Part shown: one piece after another, positions 28,564 through 38,425 of the stretch
How the letters are laid out: each line of letters starts with the position of its first letter
How positions within the stretch are numbered: the stretch's first letter is position 1
NCBI GenBank assembly: GCA_011391745.1
Contig: JAABPX010000038.1
Span: 1-38,425 of the forward strand
DNA length: 38,425 nucleotides
Origin: Comamonadaceae bacterium
GTDB taxonomy: Bacteria > Pseudomonadota > Gammaproteobacteria > Burkholderiales > Burkholderiaceae_C
Reading direction: 5' to 3'
Position numbers and translations under genes: made by a program
The notes under the pieces: generated by a model
Databases searched by the model: none
What the model was told of the DNA's origin: nothing
What the model saw: only the letters and a program-made list of their open reading frames with translations

Positions 28564-29908
28564 GGGCTTTGTCGAGTCGAGCGTAGAAAAATCCATCGTA
28601 CCCACCCAAGGGGTTGTCGTTGAACTCGCCCCCGGGTGCGGACGCACCGGGCAGCAAGTGGCCCAAACTCGGTTGTAACACGGCATCGGCGTGGTCTTTG
28701 ACAAAACGGCGTATTTGGTCTTCACCTTCGGCCTTGAACACCGAACACGTGGCGTACAACAGTCGCCCACCCGGTTTGACCAAGGGCCACAAGGCCTTGA
28801 GCAATCGGCGCTGGGTGGCCACGAGTTGTTGCACATCGCTTTCGCGGCGCAACCAGCGCACATCCGGGTGGCGTCGAACAATGCCCGAGGCGGTGCAGGG
28901 TGCGTCGAGCAAGATGGCGTCGAAGGGCGCTCCTGTCCACCAGGTAGACACCTCGGCGGCATCGGCCACACGCACTTGCCCGCTCAAGCCCAAGCGCGTC
29001 AAGTTGGCGCCGACGCGTTCGGCTCGCACAGGGTCCACGTCCAAGGCCAGCATTTGCACATCGGCGCGCTCCAACACATCGGCGGTTTTGCCACCCGGGG
29101 CGGCGCAGGCATCAAGCACCCGCGCACCCTTGGGCAGGTTCAAGTCTTGCAACAACAAACGCCCCGCCCATTGCGCGGCCGCGTCTTGCACCGAGCAATC
29201 GCCCTGCTCAAAACCTGGGATGCGCTGCACCGACAAGGCCCGGTGCAAGACCAAGCCGTGGTCACCAAACGCTTCGCTCTCCACCCCTTGCGCCAACAAG
29301 GCCGCCTGCAATTGCGCGGGCGTGGTGCGGCGCGGATTGACGCGCAGGGCCATCGGCGCGGCTTGGTTGTTGGCCGCCAGAATGGCGCGCCAATGCTCGG
29401 GGTGGTCACGCTGCACCCGTTCAACCCACCACAAGGGGTGGTTGTGCACGGCCACGGGGTCAAGCGCCACCTCGGCCAACAGGTCCACGCGTTCGCGCAA
29501 ATAACGACGCAAACAGGCGTTCAAAAACGCCGCAGTGCGCATGAGCTTGGGGTCGGACTTGGCCGCTTGCACGGCTTGGTTGACCACCGTGTGCTCGGCG
29601 TACGCCGCACCCGATGTCCACGCGGGGGCTTCTGCGTCAGCGGCGCTGGCGGGCAGCAGCAAAGCCAAGGCGCAGTGCATCAAGGCCAACGCCGCGGGCG
29701 CAGGCGCACGATCGGCCAACAAGCGTGCCAGCGCACTCGCCATGCCCCAATGGCGCAAGACGTGAAAGGTGAGTGCTTGCACACCCGGGCGCAGACTGGC
29801 CTCGACACGGGGCAACACATCGCTGAGCGATTGCCCTTGTTGCACGGCCAAAACGCAACGCGCAGTGGCTTGCAATTGGGTGGACAAAGGCGCAGGGGCT
29901 GCGGTCAT
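28556..29908 (-). CDS. rsmB: 16S rRNA (cytosine(967)-C(5))-methyltransferase
   Basis: NusB-like N-terminal half; LDACAAPGGKTADVLE; DAILLDAPCTASGIVRRHPDVRW; LLYATCSVFKAEGEDQI. Confidence 0.94.
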   Translation of the reverse strand: MTAAPAPLSTQLQATARCVLAVQQGQSLSDVLPRVEASLRPGVQALTFHVLRHWGMASALARLLADRAPAPAALALMHCALALLLPASAADAEAPAWTSGAAYAEHTVVNQAVQAAKSDPKLMRTAAFLNACLRRYLRERVDLLAEVALDPVAVHNHPLWWVERVQRDHPEHWRAILAANNQAAPMALRVNPRRTTPAQLQAALLAQGVESEAFGDHGLVLHRALSVQRIPGFEQGDCSVQDAAAQWAGRLLLQDLNLPKGARVLDACAAPGGKTADVLERADVQMLALDVDPVRAERVGANLTRLGLSGQVRVADAAEVSTWWTGAPFDAILLDAPCTASGIVRRHPDVRWLRRESDVQQLVATQRRLLKALWPLVKPGGRLLYATCSVFKAEGEDQIRRFVKDHADAVLQPSLGHLLPGASAPGGEFNDNPLGGYDGFFYARLDKAHA

Positions 29909-29927
29909 GCGGGTCCTTCAAAACCAG

Positions 29928-29960
29928 AAAAAATGCCCCGGGCCGTGAGGCCAAGGGCAT
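29928..29960 (-). terminator. Intrinsic terminator downstream of rpoC
   Basis: Minus strand ATGCCC-TTGGCCTCACGGCCCG-GGGCAT followed by a T tract; a second dyad CGGTGCC/GGCACCG (29971-29990) lies between it and the rpoC stop. Confidence 0.85.
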
Positions 29961-29997
29961 GGAGCGAATTCGGTGCCACCAACGGCACCGAGCGGCC

Positions 29998-34230
<4,233 letters not shown>

Positions 34231-34254
34231 GGTTTAAACCTTTCGAGCCTTGAA

Positions 34255-37200
34255 TTAAGAACGTTCGAGTTCGATGTCGATGCCCAAGGAGCGGATCTCC
34301 TTGACCAACACGTTGAACGACTCGGGCATGCCGGCCTGGATCGCGTGGTCACCCTTAACGATGCTTTCGTACACCTTGGTGCGGCCTTGCACGTCGTCGG
34401 ACTTGACGGTGAGCATTTCTTGCAGGATGTAAGAAGCGCCGTACGCCTCCAAAGCCCACACCTCCATCTCACCAAAACGCTGACCACCGAACTGCGCTTT
34501 ACCACCCAGCGGCTGCTGCGTGACCAAGCTGTAAGGACCGGTTGAGCGGGCGTGCATCTTGTCGTCCACCAAGTGGTGCAGTTTCAAGAAGTGCATGTAG
34601 CCCACGGTGGTGACGCGATCAAACGCGTCGCCGGTGCGGCCGTCGTACAACTGCGCCTGCGTGCGCGTGGCGGTCAAACCCTTGGCCTTGGCGGCTTCGT
34701 CGGGGTAGGCCAGTTGCAGCATGGTGCGGATCTCGTCTTCCGACGCGCCGTCGAACACGGGCGTGGCAAACGGCACGCCGTGTTGCAGGTTTTGCGCCAT
34801 CTCGAACACATCGGCGTCGGACAGGTCTTTGAAGTTTTCCTTCTTGCCGGCCTTGTTGTAGATGGTTTCGAAGAAGCTGCGCAGCTCAGCGGCCTTGGCT
34901 TCTTGTTGCAACATGTCACCAATGCGCTGGCCCAAGCCTTTGGCGGCCCAGCCCAAGTGAACCTCAAGCACCTGACCGACGTTCATGCGCGATGGCACGC
35001 CCAGCGGGTTGAGCACGATGTCGGCGGGGGTGCCGTCGGCCATGTAGGGCATGTCTTCCACGGGCACGATCTTGGAGACCACGCCCTTGTTGCCGTGACG
35101 CCCGGCCATCTTGTCACCCGGTTGCAAGCGGCGCTTGACGGCTAGGTAGACCTTGACCATTTTGAGCACACCCGCGGGCAACTCGTCGCCTTGGGTGAGT
35201 TTTTTGCGCTTCTCTTCAAAGGACAGGTCAAAGCTGTGGCGTGTGGCTTCCATCGAATTTTTGATGGATTCGAGTTGAGCGGCCACCGCATCGTCGGCGG
35301 GGCGGATGTCGAACCAGTGGTACTTCTCCACCTCAGCCAAATAGGCCTTGTCGATCTTGCTGCCCTTGGCCAATTTTTTGGGGCCGCCGTTGGCCACTTT
35401 GCCCAACAACAACTTCTCAATGCGGTCAAAGGCATCGGCTTCGACGATGCGCAACTGATCGTTCAAGTCCAAGCGGAAACGCTTGAGTTCGTCGTCGATG
35501 ATTTGCTGGGCGCGCTTGTCGCGTTGAATGCCTTCGCGGGTGAACACCTGCACGTCAATGACCGTGCCTTGTGAGCCTTGGTCCACGCGCAGCGAGGTGT
35601 CTTTCACGTCGGACGCTTTTTCGCCAAAGATGGCGCGCAAGAGCTTTTCTTCTGGCGTGAGCGTGGTTTCGCCTTTGGGCGTGACCTTGCCGACCAACAC
35701 ATCGCCGGGCAAGACCTCAGCGCCCACAAAAATGATGCCCGAATCGTCCAAGCGGTTGAGCTGCTGCTCGGCCAAGTTGGGGATGTCGCGCGAAATTTCT
35801 TCGGCACCGAGCTTGGTGTCGCGGGCCATGACCACCAACTCTTCGATGTGAATCGAGGTGTAGCGGTCTTCGGCCACAACGCGCTCGGAGATCAGGATGG
35901 AGTCTTCGAAGTTGTAGCCGTTCCACGGCATAAACGCGATCAGCATGTTTTGACCGATTGAGATTTCACCCAAGTCGGTTGACGCGCCATCGGCAATCAC
36001 ATCACCCGCAGCCAACTTGTCGCCTTTTTTGACGATGGGTCGCTGATGAATGTTGGTGTTTTGGTTGGAACGCTGGTATTTGATGAGGTTGTAGATGTCC
36101 ACACCCACCTCACCCGCGACGGCTTCGCTGTCGTTGACACGGATCACGATGCGTGTCGCGTCGACATAGTCCACCACACCACCGCGCTTGGCGGTGACGA
36201 CGGTGCCCGAGTCGATCGCGGCCACACGCTCAATGCCGGTGCCCACCAATGGTTTTTCTGGGCGCAACACAGGCACCGCTTGGCGGGACATGTTGGCACC
36301 CATCAAGGCGCGGTTCGCATCGTCGTGCTCCAAGAAGGGCACCAAGGAAGCGGCCACCGAAACGATCTGTGCGGGCGACACGTCCATGTATTGAATGGTG
36401 TCGGCGGGCGTCAAGATGGATTCGCCTTTTTCACGCGCAGAAATCAGCTCACCGCTCAAACGGCCTTCGGCGTCGAGCGCGGCGTTGGCCTGCGCAATGA
36501 CGTATTTGCCTTCTTCAATGGCCGACAAATAGTCGATTTCGTTGGTCACCTTGCCATCGATCACACGACGGTAAGGCGTTTCAATGAAGCCGTACTCATT
36601 CAAACGGGCGTACAAGGCCAAGGAGTTGATCAGGCCAATGTTCGGGCCTTCGGGTGTTTCAATGGGGCACACGCGGCCGTAATGGGTCACGTGCACGTCA
36701 CGCACCTCAAAACCTGCGCGTTCACGGGTCAAACCGCCTGGGCCCAGTGCAGAGACGCGGCGCTTGTGCGTGATCTCGGCCAACGGGTTGGTCTGGTCCA
36801 TGAACTGCGACAACTGCGAGGCGCCAAAAAATTCTTTGAGCGCCGCCGAGATCGGCTTGGAATTGATCAGATCGTGCGGCATGAGCGGCTCTTGCTCGGC
36901 CTGACCCAAACGCTCTTTCACGGCTTTCTCGATGCGCGCCAAACCGGTGCGGTACTGGTTTTCGGCCAATTCGCCCACACAACGCACGCGTCGGTTACCC
37001 AAGTGGTCGATGTCATCGACTTCGCCACGTCCGTTGCGCAAGTCCACCAGGATCTTGACCACGGCCAAGATGTCTTCGTTGGACAGCACCATGGCGCCGG
37101 TGGATTCGTTGCGACCGACGCGGGCATTGAACTTCATGCGGCCCACGCGCGAGAGGTCGTAGGTGTCGGGGTTGTAGAACAGGCGGTGGAACAAGGCCTG

Positions 37201-38367
37201 CACCGCGTCTTCGGTGGGCGGCTCACCGGGGCGCATCATGCGGTAGATGGCCACACGGGCGGCAAATTCGTCAACCGTTTCGTCCATGCGAAGGGTTTGC
37301 GAGATGTACGCGCCTTGGTCCAAGTCGTTGGTGTAGAGGCACTGAATGTCTTGCACACCGGCGGTACGCAGTTTTTTCAGCAGCGCTTCGGTGATCTCTT
37401 CGTTGGCCTTGGCGATGATCTCGCCGGTGTCGGCCTCCACCAAGTTGCGGGCAATCACACGGCCAATCAGAAAGTCTTCGGGCACGCTGATGTGCGTGGT
37501 GCCTGACTCTTCCATTTGACGGGTGTGGCGTGCGGTGATGCGCTTGTCTTTGGCGACCACCACATTGCCGTTTTTGTCGGTGATGTCAAAACGGGCCACT
37601 TCACCTCGCAGGCGCTCGCCCACAAAAGCCATTTGGGCACCGCTGTCCATCAAACGCAGGTGATCGTTGACAAAGAAGTTGGCCAAAATGGCTTCGTTGC
37701 TCAAGCCAATGGCCTTGAGCAAGATGGTCACGGGCATCTTGCGACGACGGTCGACCCGGAAGAACAAGATGTCTTTGGGGTCGAATTCGAAGTCGAGCCA
37801 CGAACCGCGGTAAGGAATGATGCGGGCCGAGAACAGCAGCTTGCCCGAGCTGTGGGTTTTGCCCTTGTCGTGCTCAAAAAACACGCCAGGTGAGCGGTGC
37901 AACTGCGACACGATCACACGCTCGGTGCCGTTGATGATGAAGGAGCCTTTGTCGGTCATCAGGGGCACTTCGCCCATGTAGACCTCTTGCTCTTTGACTT
38001 CCTTGACCACCTTGGATTGGGGTGTCGAGGAGTCACGGTCGTAAATGATGAGCTGCACGCGGGCGCGCACGGCGGAGGCAAACGTCAAACCACGGGTTTG
38101 GCATTCGCGCACGTCAAACGCGGGCTTGGCCAGGTTGTATTCAACGTACTTCATCTCCACAAAACCGTTGTGAGAGACGATGGGGAATGCGGCTTCAAAG
38201 GCGGCTTGCAAACCTTCGTTGGTGCGCTTCTTGGGCGCCACATCGGCTTGCAGGAACGCGGTGTAAGCGTCTTTTTGCATTTGCAACAAATAGGGGATGG
38301 TCAGCACGTTTTCGCGGCTGCCAAAACTTTTTCGGATGCGCTTGCGTTCGGTATAGGTATAGGCCAT
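34255..38367 (-). CDS. rpoB: DNA-directed RNA polymerase subunit beta
   Basis: 1370 aa; [36 protein letters not shown]-terminal [33 protein letters not shown]. Confidence 0.99.
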   Translation of the reverse strand: MAYTYTERKRIRKSFGSRENVLTIPYLLQMQKDAYTAFLQADVAPKKRTNEGLQAAFEAAFPIVSHNGFVEMKYVEYNLAKPAFDVRECQTRGLTFASAVRARVQLIIYDRDSSTPQSKVVKEVKEQEVYMGEVPLMTDKGSFIINGTERVIVSQLHRSPGVFFEHDKGKTHSSGKLLFSARIIPYRGSWLDFEFDPKDILFFRVDRRRKMPVTILLKAIGLSNEAILANFFVNDHLRLMDSGAQMAFVGERLRGEVARFDITDKNGNVVVAKDKRITARHTRQMEESGTTHISVPEDFLIGRVIARNLVEADTGEIIAKANEEITEALLKKLRTAGVQDIQCLYTNDLDQGAYISQTLRMDETVDEFAARVAIYRMMRPGEPPTEDAVQALFHRLFYNPDTYDLSRVGRMKFNARVGRNESTGAMVLSNEDILAVVKILVDLRNGRGEVDDIDHLGNRRVRCVGELAENQYRTGLARIEKAVKERLGQAEQEPLMPHDLINSKPISAALKEFFGASQLSQFMDQTNPLAEITHKRRVSALGPGGLTRERAGFEVRDVHVTHYGRVCPIETPEGPNIGLINSLALYARLNEYGFIETPYRRVIDGKVTNEIDYLSAIEEGKYVIAQANAALDAEGRLSGELISAREKGESILTPADTIQYMDVSPAQIVSVAASLVPFLEHDDANRALMGANMSRQAVPVLRPEKPLVGTGIERVAAIDSGTVVTAKRGGVVDYVDATRIVIRVNDSEAVAGEVGVDIYNLIKYQRSNQNTNIHQRPIVKKGDKLAAGDVIADGASTDLGEISIGQNMLIAFMPWNGYNFEDSILISERVVAEDRYTSIHIEELVVMARDTKLGAEEISRDIPNLAEQQLNRLDDSGIIFVGAEVLPGDVLVGKVTPKGETTLTPEEKLLRAIFGEKASDVKDTSLRVDQGSQGTVIDVQVFTREGIQRDKRAQQIIDDELKRFRLDLNDQLRIVEADAFDRIEKLLLGKVANGGPKKLAKGSKIDKAYLAEVEKYHWFDIRPADDAVAAQLESIKNSMEATRHSFDLSFEEKRKKLTQGDELPAGVLKMVKVYLAVKRRLQPGDKMAGRHGNKGVVSKIVPVEDMPYMADGTPADIVLNPLGVPSRMNVGQVLEVHLGWAAKGLGQRIGDMLQQEAKAAELRSFFETIYNKAGKKENFKDLSDADVFEMAQNLQHGVPFATPVFDGASEDEIRTMLQLAYPDEAAKAKGLTATRTQAQLYDGRTGDAFDRVTTVGYMHFLKLHHLVDDKMHARSTGPYSLVTQQPLGGKAQFGGQRFGEMEVWALEAYGASYILQEMLTVKSDDVQGRTKVYESIVKGDHAIQAGMPESFNVLVKEIRSLGIDIELERS

Positions 38368-38425
38368 GAGATCTCCGGGTTGAGGTCTTCGGCGACTGTC
38401 GGGTTGCGTCCAGCGGCAGGTTGCA

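Noticed and set aside
36046-37506. 486-aa plus-strand ORF antisense to rpoB
   Set aside because: Same shadow effect; rpoB on the opposite strand is certain.

Overview
The window is a 38.4 kb chromosomal segment, probably from a Burkholderiales/Comamonadaceae-like betaproteobacterium (judged from gene content and order, not from a search). Left to right it contains: (i) an MmeI-like type IIL restriction-modification gene running off the left edge, 6 nt downstream of a DUF4139 gene; (ii) a Crp/Fnr regulator, a CheB-CheR-PAS hybrid and a kinase-less PAS protein; (iii) an OmpA-family porin, a histidine-box fatty-acid hydroxylase and a YqjK/YqjE/DUF883/BON stress cluster; (iv) a compact OmpR-type two-component system, MacA, split MacB, MsbA-like ABC exporter and SOUL heme-binding gene run, divergent from a Spy/CpxP-like chaperone; (v) a plus-strand arginine deiminase cluster (arcD, arcA, arcB, arcC) with a NOX/ferric-reductase-like flavocytochrome between arcA and arcB, lying between a P-type ATPase C-terminal remnant and tRNA-Phe(GAA); (vi) rsmB, DUF4390, NtrY-like and NtrX-like genes; (vii) rpoC and rpoB. 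The strongest candidates for a new system are the arc cluster with the embedded NOX-like flavocytochrome and the possible heme/porphyrin envelope-stress module. No CRISPR array, transposase, integrase or rRNA was seen. All functional calls come from reading motifs; no database search was run.
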